Source of the DNA: Polynucleobacter sp. MWH-UH24A
GTDB lineage: Bacteria > Pseudomonadota > Gammaproteobacteria > Burkholderiales > Burkholderiaceae
DNA: 64,000 nt
Direction: 5' to 3'
Assembly: GCF_018687475.1 (NCBI RefSeq)
Contig: NZ_CP061292.1
Span: forward strand, 124,001 to 188,000
Shown: positions 41,804 through 52,730 of the stretch, piece after piece
Position numbering within the stretch: position 1 is the stretch's first letter
Layout of the letters: the number at the start of each line of letters is the position of its first letter
Made by a program: the position numbers and the translations under genes
Notes under the pieces: generated by a model
Told to the model about the DNA's origin: nothing
The model's database searches: none
Seen by the model: only the letters and a program-made list of their open reading frames with translations

Positions 41804-42702
41804 CCATGATGCAACGGATCTCTGAGGGAATCGGCTTTGTCATTGCGCCGGTTTGGAACTATCCCGAACGGATGCAAGAAATCACGCGATGGCTAATGCG
41901 GTTCTTTGTTTTGGCTGTTGTGCTATCCATTTTTATTTGGCTCAGTCAGCAACCCGTGTTTACATTAAAACAGTTACAGATTGAATCGGCTGGCAATCAA
42001 GACTTAAAGCACCTTCAGCTTCCTGCAGTTCGTAGTCAGGTCTTAGATAAAGTTCAGGGTAATTTTTTTAGTGTTCGTTTGCAAGATGTAAAAAATGCTT
42101 TTGAGGCATTTCCTTGGGTGCGTCATGCCAGCGTTCGCCGGGCTTGGCCCAATGGTTTGATTGTTAGTATTGAAGAGCAAAAGCCGTTAGGGGTTTGGGG
42201 AAAAGCCGATCAACAGAAATTAATTAATGTTCACGGTGAAGTATTTGACGGCTCAATCGCCGAGCTAGACGAAAACACTCCCATCATTGAGTTTAGTGGC
42301 CCAGATGGATCAAGTAAGGAAGTGCTTCGTCTTTATCAAAAAGCCAGCACCTGGTTTAAGCCATGGGATGCTGAGATCAAATCATTAACGCTTTCTGATC
42401 GGTACGCATGGCATATCAAGCTTAGTAATGGCGTTCGTATTGAGTTTGGGCGCGAGGAAGAGCAGGCAAAAGGTGCCTTAGAGCAACGCGTCGCGCAGCT
42501 TTTGCAATATTGGCCACAGGTTCAACAAAAATGGCCAAATCGGGTTGACGCAGTCGATCTGCGCTATGCCAATGGGTTTGCTGTACATATTGTTGGCGCT
42601 CCAACTAAGCCAAGCACGCCCACGATCAAGGTTGAACTACCCAAGGCGTATCAAATCGCCATTATGAGTCATGACGAGCAACGCATCGAGGAATGGAAAT
42701 GA
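41800..42702 (+). CDS. ftsQ: Cell division protein FtsQ
   Basis: Bitopic divisome scaffold. A short cytoplasmic tail is followed by a transmembrane segment ([17 protein letters not shown], about residues 30-47), a POTRA domain starting near [10 protein letters not shown] with [18 protein letters not shown] and [20 protein letters not shown], and the beta domain with [15 protein letters not shown]. Length 300 aa is a little longer than E. coli FtsQ. ATGA overlaps join ddl and ftsA. Confidence 0.96.
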   Translation: MTMMQRISEGIGFVIAPVWNYPERMQEITRWLMRFFVLAVVLSIFIWLSQQPVFTLKQLQIESAGNQDLKHLQLPAVRSQVLDKVQGNFFSVRLQDVKNAFEAFPWVRHASVRRAWPNGLIVSIEEQKPLGVWGKADQQKLINVHGEVFDGSIAELDENTPIIEFSGPDGSSKEVLRLYQKASTWFKPWDAEIKSLTLSDRYAWHIKLSNGVRIEFGREEEQAKGALEQRVAQLLQYWPQVQQKWPNRVDAVDLRYANGFAVHIVGAPTKPSTPTIKVELPKAYQIAIMSHDEQRIEEWK

Positions 42703-43928
42703 GTAAAGACAGCCGCGATTTATTGGTTGGATTGGATATTGGCACATCAAAAGTGGTGGCACTGGTTGCCGAGCTAAGCCCCGATGGTGAATTTAATGTG
42801 TTGGGCTTAGGTCAGACTTCCTCTAAAGGTTTGAAAAAAGGGGTGGTAGTCAATATCGAGGCCACGGTTCAGTCCATTCAGAAGGCACTCGAGGAAGCAG
42901 AGTTGATGTCCGATCGTCGGATTGCTCAGGTTTACACGGGTATAGCGGGTAATCACATTGTGAGTTTTAACTCAAGCGGAATGGTTGCGATTCGTGACAA
43001 GGAGGTTGGCTCTGGTGATGTGGAGCGAGTTCTTGAAACAGCTAAAGCAATCAATATTCCTACCGATCAACAAATTCTTCATATTTTGATCCAGGAATTC
43101 ATCATTGATGGCCAGGAGGATGTGCGTGAGCCGATTGGAATGAGCGGTATTCGTTTGGAGGTGAAGGTGCACATTGTCACTGGGGCGGTGAGTGCGGCAC
43201 AAAATATTGTGAAGTGCGTTAGACGCTGTGGCCTTGAGGTCAATGATTTAATTTTGCAACCCCTTGCTTCAAGTTTGGCGGTTCTTACGGAAGACGAAAA
43301 AGAATTAGGCGTTGTATTAATTGATATTGGGGGCGGTACAACCGATATTGCAATTCATAGTCAGGGATCGATTCGCCACACCGCAGTCATTCCAATTGCG
43401 GGTGATCAGATTACGAATGATATTGCGATGGCCCTACGGACCCCAACGGTTGAGGCGGAAGATTTAAAGATTCATCATGGGGTTGCTAAACAAAATATGG
43501 CTGACCCCAATGCGATGATCGATGTTCCGGGTGTGGGTGATCGTGAACCTCGCCCCATGTCTAAACAAGCACTTGCAGCGGTGATTGAGCCGCGCGTTGA
43601 AGAGCTATTTACCTTAGTGCGCAACATTATCCGTGAGTCAGGCTACGAGGACATGGTTTCCTCGGGAATTGTGTTGACAGGTGGCACCGCCATGATGCCA
43701 GGCATGGTTGAGTTGGCAGAGCAGGTTTTCTTAAAACCGGCACGTATTGGTGCTCCGGAATATCGCGGTCATCTACATGAGGTATTGAGAAGCCCGCGTT
43801 ACTCAACAGGTCTTGGTTTGCTAATGGAAGGTCAGGCGCAAATGGTACGAGGTCGAAGAGCCACTCAAGGCGGGAGTTTACAAGGCGTGGTTACACGAAT
43901 GAAGGAATGGTTTACAGGTAATTTTTGA
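42699..43928 (+). CDS. ftsA: Cell division protein FtsA
   Basis: Actin-like ATPase that tethers FtsZ to the membrane. Phosphate-binding motifs LDIGTSKVVALV and VLIDIGGGTTDIAIH, and the adenosine motif VLTGGTAMMPGM, are intact. The 1C-domain region lies between, and the C-terminus is a short amphipathic helix (MKEWFTGNF) for membrane attachment. ATG 42699 overlaps the ftsQ stop; an in-frame ATG at 42693 is possible. 409 aa. Confidence 0.97.
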   Translation: MSKDSRDLLVGLDIGTSKVVALVAELSPDGEFNVLGLGQTSSKGLKKGVVVNIEATVQSIQKALEEAELMSDRRIAQVYTGIAGNHIVSFNSSGMVAIRDKEVGSGDVERVLETAKAINIPTDQQILHILIQEFIIDGQEDVREPIGMSGIRLEVKVHIVTGAVSAAQNIVKCVRRCGLEVNDLILQPLASSLAVLTEDEKELGVVLIDIGGGTTDIAIHSQGSIRHTAVIPIAGDQITNDIAMALRTPTVEAEDLKIHHGVAKQNMADPNAMIDVPGVGDREPRPMSKQALAAVIEPRVEELFTLVRNIIRESGYEDMVSSGIVLTGGTAMMPGMVELAEQVFLKPARIGAPEYRGHLHEVLRSPRYSTGLGLLMEGQAQMVRGRRATQGGSLQGVVTRMKEWFTGNF

Positions 43929-43980
43929 TTTTTTTCGTCGTCGTCAATCGGTGATCCATGGTGGAAAGCCGATTTTATTA

Positions 43981-43986
43981 AGGAGG
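43981..43986 (+). promoter_or_regulatory. Strong ftsZ ribosome binding site
   Basis: AGGAGG sits 5 nt before the ftsZ ATG at 43992, the only full-consensus Shine-Dalgarno in the division cluster. ftsZ is also the only gene of the upstream set separated from its neighbour by a real gap (63 bp), consistent with a need for more FtsZ than FtsA. Confidence 0.85.
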
Positions 43987-43991
43987 GTGTT

Positions 43992-45293
43992 ATGGAGTTT
44001 GAAATGATAGAACAGGAAACAGCTGGCAAAACCATCATCAAGGTGGTTGGTGTCGGAGGGGCTGGCGGCAATGCTGTCCAGCATATGATTCGTCGCAGCG
44101 TTCATGGCGTGGAGTTCATTTGCATGAACACCGATGCGGGAGCATTGCAGCGTTCGCAAGCGAGCTTAAATCTACAGCTGGGTGAGACCGGCCTAGGGGC
44201 CGGCGCAAAGCCAGAGGTGGGTGCAGCTTCAGCGGAGCAGGCCCGCTCACGTATTGCGGATGCATTACAAGGCGCACATATGGTGTTTATTACCGCAGGC
44301 ATGGGAGGCGGCACTGGCACCGGAGCTGCGCCAGTGGTTGCTCAAGTTGCTAAAGAAATGGGCATCCTAACGGTTGGTGTCATTAGCAAGCCATTTGACT
44401 TTGAGGGCATCAAGCGTTTGAAAGTTGCCGAGCTGGGTGCGCAAGAGTTAGAGAAACACGTTGATTCATTAATCGTCGTTTTGAATGAAAAACTCTTTGA
44501 AGTGATGGGAGAGGATGCAGAATTTGATAAAGCCTTTGCTTGCGCAGATGATGTATTGCATAACGCCGTATCCGGAATTGCCGAGATCATTAATGAGCAG
44601 GGTTTAATCAACGTCGACTTTGAAGATGTGAAGACCGTCATGAGTGAGCAAGGTAAAGCCATGATGGGAACGGCAACCGTATCTGGAATGGATCGGGCAC
44701 GTTTAGCTGCTGAGGCTGCTGTTGCTTCGCCATTACTTGAGGGAGTTGATTTATCGGGTGCACGAGGTGTGTTGGTCAATATCACCGCCAGTCGTTCATT
44801 GAAGTTATCCGAGACCCGTGAGGTGATGGCAGCTATCCGAGGTTATGCTGCTGAGGATGCCACGGTCATTTTTGGAACCGTCTATGACGATAGCCTGGGC
44901 GATGCTTTACGGGTAACCGTGGTGGCGACTGGGCTTAATGGCTCTCAATCGCTCCAAAAGGATCAGCCCCAGTTAATCTGGCGCGCTGCCACAGGGACGA
45001 ATGATGCAAGCCCAACGATGACCACTTTGGGTGATTTTGCCCCAACCAGTCCTGCAGCTGCGATGAGCCGTAATGCTGCTCAAGCGTCAAGCGCCATGGG
45101 CTCAAGCCCGGCTGCCCCGATTAATGCAGCAGTTGATTATGGTCAGTTTGATGTTCCAAAGGTATTTCGTAATTCTCGAGAGTCTGTGCCTCCAAGCCTT
45201 GGTGCCGATAGTTCACCACAGGCCAAGGCAATGCTTGAGAAGGGGGCGGATTACTATGAGATACCTGCCTTTTTAAGGAAGCAAGCAGACTAG
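43992..45293 (+). CDS. ftsZ: Cell division protein FtsZ
   Basis: Tubulin-like GTPase forming the Z ring. The N-terminal VVGVGGAGGNAVQHM, the tubulin signature GMGGGTGTGAAPVV, the T7-loop region NVDFEDVKTVM and the NITAS-type block are conserved. A variable linker of about 90 residues, rich in Ala, Ser and Pro, leads to the C-terminal peptide YEIPAFLRKQAD, which binds FtsA and other partners. 433 aa. Strong ribosome binding site upstream. Confidence 0.98.
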   Translation: MEFEMIEQETAGKTIIKVVGVGGAGGNAVQHMIRRSVHGVEFICMNTDAGALQRSQASLNLQLGETGLGAGAKPEVGAASAEQARSRIADALQGAHMVFITAGMGGGTGTGAAPVVAQVAKEMGILTVGVISKPFDFEGIKRLKVAELGAQELEKHVDSLIVVLNEKLFEVMGEDAEFDKAFACADDVLHNAVSGIAEIINEQGLINVDFEDVKTVMSEQGKAMMGTATVSGMDRARLAAEAAVASPLLEGVDLSGARGVLVNITASRSLKLSETREVMAAIRGYAAEDATVIFGTVYDDSLGDALRVTVVATGLNGSQSLQKDQPQLIWRAATGTNDASPTMTTLGDFAPTSPAAAMSRNAAQASSAMGSSPAAPINAAVDYGQFDVPKVFRNSRESVPPSLGADSSPQAKAMLEKGADYYEIPAFLRKQAD

Positions 45294-45301
45294 TAAATAA
45301 A

Positions 45302-45397
45302 CCATACAATAGTGGCTTCGAGGATTGCTAATTCGGTCGCCCCTCCGGACGACGAATCCAGCGCCTGCGTTAGCACCCCAAACCACTATTGATATGG
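45302..45397 (+). promoter_or_regulatory. Structured leader with long-range stem pairing the peroxiredoxin RBS
   Basis: CCATA plus CAATAGTGG (45302-45315) pairs with CCACTATTG, a bulged A, and TATGG (45383-45397), 14 bp in all. The GG of the Shine-Dalgarno GGAG (45396-45399) is in the stem. Inside, ATTC-G-GTCG (45331-45339) pairs with CGACGAAT (45350-45357) around a 10-nt loop, and GCTA/TAGC (45327-45330/45371-45374) can close it. TACAAT (45305-45310) in the 5' arm could also be a -10 box. Not a recognised riboswitch class to me. Confidence 0.5.
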
Positions 45398-45404
45398 AGA
45401 TAAC

Positions 45405-45905
45405 ATGATTGCAGTAGGACAAAAATTACCCAACGCCACCCTCTATGAGTTTTTTGATGAAGAGCGCGATGGCTGCTCCTTGGGCCCAAATTCATTTGAA
45501 GTTGAAAAATTAACTGCCGGTAAAAAGATTGTAGTTTTTGCGTTACCTGGTGCTTTTACACCAACCTGCTCGGCTAAACATGTTCCTGGATTTGTGGAAC
45601 ACTTTGAAGCAATTAAAGCCAAAGGCGTCGATGAGATCTGGTGCGTTTCTGTGAATGATCCATTTGTGATGGGCGCATGGGGACGGGATTTAAAGGTTGG
45701 TAAGAAAGTACGTATGTTGGGTGACGGTAGTGCTGAGTTCACCAAAAAGTTAGGTATGGAATTTGATCTCACCGCTCGCGGTCTTGGTGTTCGTTCCCAA
45801 CGCTATGCCATGATTGTTGATAACGGCGTTGTTAAGCATTTAGCGCTCGAAGCACCTGGCAAGTTTGAAGTTAGTGATGCCGAAAATACTTTAAAGCATC
45901 TGTAA
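45405..45905 (+). CDS. Prx5-type peroxiredoxin
   Basis: Thiol peroxidase of the Prx5/hybrid subfamily reducing hydrogen peroxide or alkyl peroxides, probably with glutathione or glutaredoxin. The peroxidatic cysteine is Cys55 in PGAFTPTCSAKHVPGF, the subfamily signature. No second domain is present (166 aa), so an external reductant is needed. It lies between ftsZ and lpxC, a placement known in other Burkholderiales. GGAG lies 5 nt before the ATG but in the structured leader. Confidence 0.94.
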   Translation: MIAVGQKLPNATLYEFFDEERDGCSLGPNSFEVEKLTAGKKIVVFALPGAFTPTCSAKHVPGFVEHFEAIKAKGVDEIWCVSVNDPFVMGAWGRDLKVGKKVRMLGDGSAEFTKKLGMEFDLTARGLGVRSQRYAMIVDNGVVKHLALEAPGKFEVSDAENTLKHL

Positions 45906-45922
45906 TTGATGTGATGTAAGCC

Positions 45923-46840
45923 ATGGCGCTTAAACAAAAAACCTTAGCACAGCCGATCAAAACGGTCGGTATTGGCTTGCATTCTGGTCGTAAGTCGACG
46001 TTAACAATTAAACCCGCACCAATTGATTTTGGAATTCAATTCGTGCGGGTTGATATGCCTAATGCAGCCCCAATTCCAGCTCATGCGTTAGCAGTCTGTG
46101 ATACCCGCTTGGCCTCCGTAATCCAGAGTCAAGGTGTCAAGGTTTCTACAGTTGAGCATTTGCTCTCCGCTTGTTCAGGTTTGGGACTGGATAACTTATT
46201 AATTGAGGTGGATGCGGAAGAGGTGCCGATCATGGATGGCAGCGCCGCCTCTTTTCTTTTTTTAATTGAATCAGCCGGTACTGTTGAACAAGAAGCACCA
46301 CGCAAATTTATGGTGATTCAACGTGTGATTGAAGTGCGCGAAGGCAATAAATTAGCGCGCTTGGAGCCATACTTTGGATTTAAGTTAGATTTCACGATCG
46401 ACTTTAAGCACCCAGCAGTAGACAAAACGGGGCAGCGTTTTATGGTTGATTTTGCTGAACATGCTTACCGTAGTGAAATTGGCCGTGCTCGGACGTTTGG
46501 ATTTGCGCACGAGGTTGAAGCACTTCGTGAGATTGGCCTGGCCCGAGGTGGTAGTTTGGATAATGCGATCGTGCTTGATGAGCACCGTATCTTAAATAAT
46601 GAAGAGTTGCGTTACGACGATGAATTTGTGCGTCACAAAATTCTGGATGCCATCGGCGATCTTTATCTAGCCGGTCACCCAATTGTGGGCGCTTATACTG
46701 CAGAAAAGTCAGGCCATGCTTTAAACAATGCATTGTTAAGAAAGCTTTTGGATGACCCTAGTTCGTATTCAATTGAGACATTTGATAAAAGCATTGCCCC
46801 AGCAGCTTATTTGCAAATCCCTGAGAGTATCAACGTTTAG
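45923..46840 (+). CDS. lpxC: UDP-3-O-acyl-N-acetylglucosamine deacetylase
   Basis: Zinc deacetylase for the committed step of lipid A synthesis. Zinc ligands fall in STVEHLLSA and [17 protein letters not shown] (His and Asp of the HKxxDxxGD motif). [11 protein letters not shown] and RARTFGF with [11 protein letters not shown] are conserved. Length 305 aa is normal. It follows the peroxiredoxin by 17 bp. Its end overlaps the convergent dciA-like gene by 11 bp. It confirms a Gram-negative outer membrane. Confidence 0.97.
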   Translation: MALKQKTLAQPIKTVGIGLHSGRKSTLTIKPAPIDFGIQFVRVDMPNAAPIPAHALAVCDTRLASVIQSQGVKVSTVEHLLSACSGLGLDNLLIEVDAEEVPIMDGSAASFLFLIESAGTVEQEAPRKFMVIQRVIEVREGNKLARLEPYFGFKLDFTIDFKHPAVDKTGQRFMVDFAEHAYRSEIGRARTFGFAHEVEALREIGLARGGSLDNAIVLDEHRILNNEELRYDDEFVRHKILDAIGDLYLAGHPIVGAYTAEKSGHALNNALLRKLLDDPSSYSIETFDKSIAPAAYLQIPESINV

Positions 46841-47309
46841 TTTTTCTATTTTTTAATAAGCTTTCGATCGATTGCCGCAGGGCGGATTGCAGAGGTAGTT
46901 TTTGATAAAGCCCTTCCCAGGCACTTTGAGCTGCTTGAGTAAATTCTGGGGTTTCTTCATTTCTTCTATTGGGATTCACTGATGAATGGTTGGGTCTTAC
47001 CTTTACCCGAACCTCATGAATGACCCAGTGATACTGGCCGAGTTTTTTGGCAATACTTGGGGCCATTTGCTGAAGGCGGGTACCAATCGTGGCACTGGGG
47101 ACCACTAAAACAAGCTCACTGGGACGATCGGGGCGCCATTCAACTAAAAGGGCCTGGCTAAGCGATTCATAACCCTGAGAATGCAGGACCCGCCTAACCG
47201 CATGGGCCAGGGCATCATGCTTTTTTGCCCGCTCAAGAAGCTTTTTTAAGCCTTCCTCATGGGCTAGGCAATCCTGCCACGGCAGGGCCAATTTCACGAG
47301 GGGCTTATT
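46830..47309 (-). CDS. DUF721/DciA-like protein
   Basis: About 159-residue basic protein with a DUF721-like core: the central [17 protein letters not shown] segment and [22 protein letters not shown] resemble the family whose member DciA loads the replicative helicase. The call is moderate because the family is poorly conserved. The ATG at 47309 is chosen; a TTG at 47342 would add 11 residues. It is convergent with lpxC and divergent from secA. Genes of this family are often found beside secA and lpxC. Confidence 0.65.
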   Translation of the reverse strand, partial: NKPLVKLALPWQDCLAHEEGLKKLLERAKKHDALAHAVRRVLHSQGYESLSQALLVEWRPDRPSELVLVVPSATIGTRLQQMAPSIAKKLGQYHWVIHEVRVKVRPNHSSVNPNRRNEETPEFTQAAQSAWEGLYQKLPLQSALRQSIESLLKNRKTKR

Positions 47310-47367
47310 CATCAAAGGAGGGCTCGCGGGTGATAAACTCAATAGCTAAAATTTTTTCTAGATTCCT

Positions 47368-50124
47368 ATGGTACTTGGTCTTATTAAAACACTGGTTGGT
47401 AGTAGCAACGACCGCCTCCTCAAGCAATATCGCAAGGTTGTTTCAAAGGTAAATGCACTAGAGCCCAATCTCCAGGCTTTAGATAATTCAGCGCTGCAGG
47501 CAAAAACGGCTGAATTTAAGCAACGGATTGCAGCCGGCGAGGCTTTGGACGACTTGGCTGCAGAAGCCTTTGCAGTAGTTCGTGAGGCCAGCGTTCGCGT
47601 CATGAAAATGCGTCATTTTGACGTTCAAATTATGGGGGCTCTGGCGCTTCATCAGGGAAAAATCGCTGAAATGGGAACCGGCGAGGGTAAAACCTTAACT
47701 GCAACCTTGGCCGTTTACTTAAATGCACTCTCTGGCAAGGGTGTCCATGTCGTTACTGTTAATGATTATCTGGCAGAACGCGATGCGGAGTGGATGTCAA
47801 AACTTTATACCTTTTTAGGGTTGACCGTTGGGATTAACTTATCCCAAATGGATCATGCGGCCAAACAAAAAGCATATGCAGCCGATATTACCTATGGAAC
47901 CAATAATGAGTTTGGCTTTGATTATCTACGCGACAATATGGTTCAGGATGTGGCGCAGCGTGTTCAACGTAGCCTTTCCTATGCCATTGTTGACGAGGTT
48001 GATTCAATTCTGATTGATGAAGCCCGTACCCCCTTGATTATTTCAGGGCAAGCTGAAGACCATACCGATCTTTATATCAAGATGAACGCATTGCCTGCTC
48101 ATCTTGATCCTCAGTTGGGTGAAGAGAAATCCGATGGCTCGGGCGTGATTAAGCCAGGCGATTACTGGGTCGATGAAAAGTCCCATCAAGTTTATTTGAC
48201 TGAGCGTGGCCATGAAAAAGCAGAGCAAATTCTGACTCAAATTGGTCTATTAAAAGAGGGCGATTCCTTATACGCCCCGCAAAATATTAATTTGATGCAT
48301 CACCTCTATGCGGCCCTACGCGCACATTCGCTGTATCACCGAGATCAGCATTATGTTGTTCAGGGTGGTGAGGTCATTATTGTGGATGAGTTCACTGGTC
48401 GATTAATGCAAGGTCGGCGTTGGTCGGATGGTTTGCATCAAGCGGTGGAGGCAAAAGAGAAGGTGGGGATTCAAAACGAGAATCAAACACTCGCAACCAT
48501 CACCTTCCAAAACTATTTCCGCATGTATCAGAAATTGGCTGGAATGACCGGAACGGCCGATACCGAAGCCTACGAATTCAAAGAAATCTATGGGCTTGAA
48601 ACAGTTGTTATTCCACCTAATCGACCCAGTCGTCGATTAGATCGGCAAGATCAAATTTACAAGACTTCGCCTGAGCGCTATGCAGCGGTCATCAAAGATA
48701 TTAAAGACTGTTTTGAACGAGATCAGCCAGTTCTGGTAGGTACTACATCGATTGAGAACTCAGAACTGATCTCTAAATTGCTTGATAAAGAAAAGTTATC
48801 CCATCAGGTTTTAAATGCAAAGCAACATGCGCGTGAGGCAGAAATTATTGCTCAAGCGGGCAGGCCCAAAATGATCACAATCGCTACCAATATGGCTGGT
48901 CGTGGAACTGACATTGTTTTGGGTGGAAATGTCGAGCGGCAATCGATTCTGATTGAGGCCGATGAGTCCTTAAGCGATGCTGATAAGGCAAAACGGATTC
49001 AACAGTTAAAAGATGAATGGCAGGGCCTACATGACGCTGTAGTCAATGCCGGCGGTCTCCATATTATTGGTACCGAGCGTCATGAAAGTCGCCGAATCGA
49101 TAACCAGTTGCGTGGCCGTGCTGGACGTCAGGGCGATCCCGGTTCATCGCGTTTCTATCTCTCCTTAGATGATCCCCTATTGCGTATTTTTGCAGGCGAT
49201 CGTTTACGCGCTGTGATGGATCGTTTAAAAATGCCCGAGGGCGAGCCAATTGAAGCGGGGATGGTAACCCGTTCAATTGAATCCGCTCAACGTAAGGTCG
49301 AAGGCCGTAACTTTGATATTCGTAAGCAATTATTGGAGTATGACGATGTTGCTAATGATCAACGTAAAGAGACGTATCGTCTTCGGAATCAGATTCTTGA
49401 AAGCAAAGACATTGGTGATCTGATTGCCAACTTATGCGATGATGTTTTTACAGCAATCGTTCGCAATTATGTGCCAGTGGAATCGATGGAGGAGCAGTGG
49501 GATATTCCTGCTCTCGAACATCTCTTGGTGAATGAATGGGGAATTTCCGTCGATCTTCAAGGCTGGATTGCTAATGCAGATACAGTCGACGATGAAGAGA
49601 TCGTAACCCGCGTGATTGAGGCTGCTAAGAAAAACTACAAGGACAAAGAGGAACTCACTGGCCGCGAGTCGTTCGCTAGCTTTGAACGCTCGGTGATGTT
49701 GTACAGCTTAGATATGCATTGGCGTGAGCATTTGGCCGCACTAGATCGATTGCGTCAAGGGATTCATTTGCGGGGATATGCCCAAAAAGATCCAAAGCAA
49801 GAGTATCGTCGTGAGGCATTTGAGCTTTACGCAGAATTACTTGATGTTGTGAAAAATGACGTAATTAAAACGGTCTATACGGTTCAGATTAAGAGTGCCT
49901 CAGAACTTGATGAAGCAACAGAGACCATTGCCGATGATGGTCAGGTCAAAGAGATGCAATTTAAGCATAATCAGTTTGCTGATGGAGAAAGTGTCCCGGT
50001 TGAGCAGGTTGAACATGCAATCGCACCGGCTCCAATGCGTGAGGGCCCAAAAATTGGTAGAAATGATCCTTGCCATTGCGGTAGTGGTAAGAAATACAAG
50101 CACTGCCACGGAAAAATTGCTTAA
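47368..50124 (+). CDS. secA: Preprotein translocase ATPase SecA
   Basis: Motor of the Sec export channel. Walker A is [10 protein letters not shown], and the DEAD-like Walker B lies in [21 protein letters not shown]. Further helicase motifs include [35 protein letters not shown] and [21 protein letters not shown]. The C-terminal zinc motif [14 protein letters not shown] binds SecB. 918 aa, full length. No Shine-Dalgarno is evident before the ATG. Confidence 0.98.
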   Translation: MVLGLIKTLVGSSNDRLLKQYRKVVSKVNALEPNLQALDNSALQAKTAEFKQRIAAGEALDDLAAEAFAVVREASVRVMKMRHFDVQIMGALALHQGKIAEMGTGEGKTLTATLAVYLNALSGKGVHVVTVNDYLAERDAEWMSKLYTFLGLTVGINLSQMDHAAKQKAYAADITYGTNNEFGFDYLRDNMVQDVAQRVQRSLSYAIVDEVDSILIDEARTPLIISGQAEDHTDLYIKMNALPAHLDPQLGEEKSDGSGVIKPGDYWVDEKSHQVYLTERGHEKAEQILTQIGLLKEGDSLYAPQNINLMHHLYAALRAHSLYHRDQHYVVQGGEVIIVDEFTGRLMQGRRWSDGLHQAVEAKEKVGIQNENQTLATITFQNYFRMYQKLAGMTGTADTEAYEFKEIYGLETVVIPPNRPSRRLDRQDQIYKTSPERYAAVIKDIKDCFERDQPVLVGTTSIENSELISKLLDKEKLSHQVLNAKQHAREAEIIAQAGRPKMITIATNMAGRGTDIVLGGNVERQSILIEADESLSDADKAKRIQQLKDEWQGLHDAVVNAGGLHIIGTERHESRRIDNQLRGRAGRQGDPGSSRFYLSLDDPLLRIFAGDRLRAVMDRLKMPEGEPIEAGMVTRSIESAQRKVEGRNFDIRKQLLEYDDVANDQRKETYRLRNQILESKDIGDLIANLCDDVFTAIVRNYVPVESMEEQWDIPALEHLLVNEWGISVDLQGWIANADTVDDEEIVTRVIEAAKKNYKDKEELTGRESFASFERSVMLYSLDMHWREHLAALDRLRQGIHLRGYAQKDPKQEYRREAFELYAELLDVVKNDVIKTVYTVQIKSASELDEATETIADDGQVKEMQFKHNQFADGESVPVEQVEHAIAPAPMREGPKIGRNDPCHCGSGKKYKHCHGKIA

Positions 50125-50151
50125 TTTGGGGTTTGCCGTTCTAATTTAACG

Positions 50152-51378
50152 ATGGCTGTCAATTTTCCAACCCTTGATCCCAAATCCCTAACTCCAATAC
50201 CCGGGCTTGCCCTCGGAATTGCCGAGGCTGGTATCAAGCGTCCTAATCGCAAAGATGTTTTGGTGATGCGTTTGACCCCGGGATCTACAGTTGCAGGGGT
50301 TTTTACTCAAAATCGCTTTTGCGCTGCCCCTGTGCAGCTATGTAAACAGCACTTATTGGAAGCTAATCCGATTGAAGCGTTGATTGTGAACACTGGTAAT
50401 GCCAATGCTGGGACTGGTGAAGAGGGTTTGCGTCGAGCCTTTCAGACCTGTGAGGTGCTGGCAGGGTCTTTTCGACTTAGTGCAGAACAAGTATTACCCT
50501 TCTCAACGGGGGTGATCATGGAGCAATTGCCAGCCGACAAAATTGTGGCAGTGATACCCCAAGCTGTTGCCCAATTGAGAGAAGATAATTGGTTTGCGGC
50601 TGCGCAGGCTATCATGACCACCGATACCCTGCCTAAAGCAGCCTCTTTAACGATTAATACTGAACTTGGGCCAATTCATCTCACTGGCATCTCAAAAGGG
50701 GCTGGCATGATTCAGCCGAATATGGCAACCATGCTGGGTTTTGTGGGAACAAATGTTCAGATTGATCAAGGCTTGCTCCAAGAGTTAACTGCAGAGGCTG
50801 CCGATGCATCATTTAATGCAATTACGATTGATGGCGATACCTCAACCAATGATTCTTTTATTGTGATGGCAACCTGCCAGTCTGCTATTCGAATTCAAAG
50901 TCGATCAGATCCGCTGTACGATGTTTTTCGAGAGGCTTTAATTACTATTTCTCAACAGTTAGCCCAATTGATTGTGCGTGATGGCGAGGGTGCCACTAAA
51001 TTTATTACGATTTGTGTAAAAGGTGGCAAAAATACTCTTGAGTGCAAGCGAGTCGCAAAGGCAATCGCACATTCTCCTTTGGTTAAAACTGCGTTTTTTG
51101 CCAGTGATCCCAACTTAGGCCGTATCCTAGCTGCAGTGGGCTATGCCGGAATCGATGATCTCAATAGCAGTAAAGTTCAATTATGGCTAGATGATGTTTG
51201 GGTTGCAAAAGACGGCGGCCGACATCCGGACTATCAAGAAGAGCACGGTCAAGCCGTGATGAAACAAGCCGAAATAACTGTAACAGTTGATTTGGGAAGG
51301 GGCGATTCGATGGGTACGGTCTGGACCTGTGATTTATCGCACGAGTATGTATCGATTAATGCGGATTACCGCTCTTAG
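50152..51378 (+). CDS. argJ: Bifunctional ornithine acetyltransferase/N-acetylglutamate synthase
   Basis: Self-cleaving enzyme of the acetyl cycle in arginine synthesis. The autoproteolysis site is in [16 protein letters not shown], where the Thr after Ala becomes the nucleophile of the beta chain. [34 protein letters not shown] and the C-terminal [15 protein letters not shown] are conserved. Length 408 aa. It follows secA by 27 bp, an order seen in related Burkholderiales. Confidence 0.96.
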   Translation: MAVNFPTLDPKSLTPIPGLALGIAEAGIKRPNRKDVLVMRLTPGSTVAGVFTQNRFCAAPVQLCKQHLLEANPIEALIVNTGNANAGTGEEGLRRAFQTCEVLAGSFRLSAEQVLPFSTGVIMEQLPADKIVAVIPQAVAQLREDNWFAAAQAIMTTDTLPKAASLTINTELGPIHLTGISKGAGMIQPNMATMLGFVGTNVQIDQGLLQELTAEAADASFNAITIDGDTSTNDSFIVMATCQSAIRIQSRSDPLYDVFREALITISQQLAQLIVRDGEGATKFITICVKGGKNTLECKRVAKAIAHSPLVKTAFFASDPNLGRILAAVGYAGIDDLNSSKVQLWLDDVWVAKDGGRHPDYQEEHGQAVMKQAEITVTVDLGRGDSMGTVWTCDLSHEYVSINADYRS

Positions 51379-51407
51379 CTAAATTCATTATTACGAGAAC
51401 CTGAACT

Positions 51408-52274
51408 GTGAATGACAAGCTCGATCGTCTTTTAGATCATCTCGAAACATTTTTACCGAAGCCATTGAGTGATCAGGAGTGGCAAACAGCTAAAGCCTTT
51501 CGTTGGCAACGTCGGGATAGTATTTTTGGACGAATTGGATTTTTAAAGCCAGTTAAACACTTGTCCCCAATCTCGTTTAAAGATTTAAAGCATATTGATC
51601 GTCAACGCGATGCCATCATCGACAATACGCGACATTTTGTTGAAAAGAAGCCTGCTAATAATATTTTATTAACGGGTGCACGTGGCACCGGTAAGTCCTC
51701 ACTCATTAAGGCATGCCTCAATCAATTTGCATCTCAAGGCTTACGCTTAGTAGAGGTGGATAAGGATCACTTGGCGGATTTGCCTGACATCACTGAGATT
51801 CTTGCGGCACGTCCAGAGCGATTTATTGTGTTTTGTGATGATTTATCGTTTGAAGAAGGTGAGTCTGGGTATAAGGCGATGAAGTCTGCGCTAGACGGTT
51901 CTATTTCTGCGCAGGTGGACAATATTTTGATTTATGCAACCTCGAATCGCCGCCATTTGTTACCCGAGTATATGAAGGATAACGAGTCTTATGTTCATAC
52001 TGACGATGGTGAGATCCATCCAGGCGAGGTTGTTGAAGAGAAAATTTCTTTATCGGAACGTTTTGGCTTATGGCTTTCTTTTTATCCGCCAAGGCAAGAA
52101 GAGTACCTCGCAATTGTGGCCCATTGGTTGGCGCATTTTGGACTCTATGACAAAGCCATTGAAGCGGCTCGTCCAGAAGCCTTAGTCTGGGCCCTAGAGC
52201 GTGGCTCACGCTCAGGTCGTGTAGCTTGGCAGTTTGCGAAACACTGGGTTGGTTCCCAGTCTGGCAAAAAGTAG
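51408..52274 (+). CDS. DUF815-type AAA ATPase
   Basis: P-loop ATPase of unknown cellular role. Walker A GARGTGKSS spans residues 90-98, Walker B is FIVFCDDLSFEEGE, and the sensor region IYATSNRRHLLPEYM is clear. The length, 288 aa, and the overall pattern match the DUF815 family. Translation starts at GTG 51408; no in-frame ATG fits. It is followed 3 bp later by the Nudix gene, so the two are probably co-expressed with argJ. Confidence 0.88.
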   Translation: MNDKLDRLLDHLETFLPKPLSDQEWQTAKAFRWQRRDSIFGRIGFLKPVKHLSPISFKDLKHIDRQRDAIIDNTRHFVEKKPANNILLTGARGTGKSSLIKACLNQFASQGLRLVEVDKDHLADLPDITEILAARPERFIVFCDDLSFEEGESGYKAMKSALDGSISAQVDNILIYATSNRRHLLPEYMKDNESYVHTDDGEIHPGEVVEEKISLSERFGLWLSFYPPRQEEYLAIVAHWLAHFGLYDKAIEAARPEALVWALERGSRSGRVAWQFAKHWVGSQSGKK

Positions 52275-52277
52275 TTT

Positions 52278-52712
52278 ATGTCGATTCAATCTCGGTCGAT
52301 CGTTGAGGTCGCCGTCGGAATTCTTTTAAAAGAACAATCCCTTGTTTTAATGGGTAAACGACCCAGTGGAAAACCTTATGCTGGTTATTGGGAGTTTCCA
52401 GGTGGCAAACTAGAGGCCAATGAATCCATCACAACTGCATTGGAGCGTGAGTTGTATGAGGAACTTGGCATCCGGATTGCTTTAGATAAAAACCATTGTC
52501 ATGAAATCATGACCTTAGAACACGATTACCCACACGCTTATGTTCGTCTACATGTATGTTTGATCGATCGTTGGGATGGCGATCCAGTTGGCTTAGAAAA
52601 TCAAGAGCTATCTTGGCAAAATATATTCAATCAAGAGTTAACCATAAACCCTTTATTGCCAGCCGCCTGGCCAATGATTGAAAAAGTTCGTTCGTATTTG
52701 AGCGGCACGTAA
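52278..52712 (+). CDS. MutT-like Nudix hydrolase
   Basis: Nudix pyrophosphohydrolase, probably sanitising oxidised nucleotides such as 8-oxo-dGTP. The Nudix box is intact: GGKLEANESITTALERELYE followed by ELGI. The FPGGKLE lead-in and the MGKRPSGKPYAGYWEFPGG region match MutT. 144 aa, single domain. The link to secA, zapD and coaE is the normal place for mutT in proteobacteria, which supports the assignment, although substrate is inferred. Confidence 0.88.
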   Translation: MSIQSRSIVEVAVGILLKEQSLVLMGKRPSGKPYAGYWEFPGGKLEANESITTALERELYEELGIRIALDKNHCHEIMTLEHDYPHAYVRLHVCLIDRWDGDPVGLENQELSWQNIFNQELTINPLLPAAWPMIEKVRSYLSGT

Positions 52713-52730
52713 ACAATTGTGAGCCCAAAG

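Noticed and set aside
45302..45397. Reading the ftsZ-peroxiredoxin inverted repeat as a miniature mobile element
   Set aside because: No flanking target duplication and no second copy in the window; the pairing of the Shine-Dalgarno favours an RNA structure.
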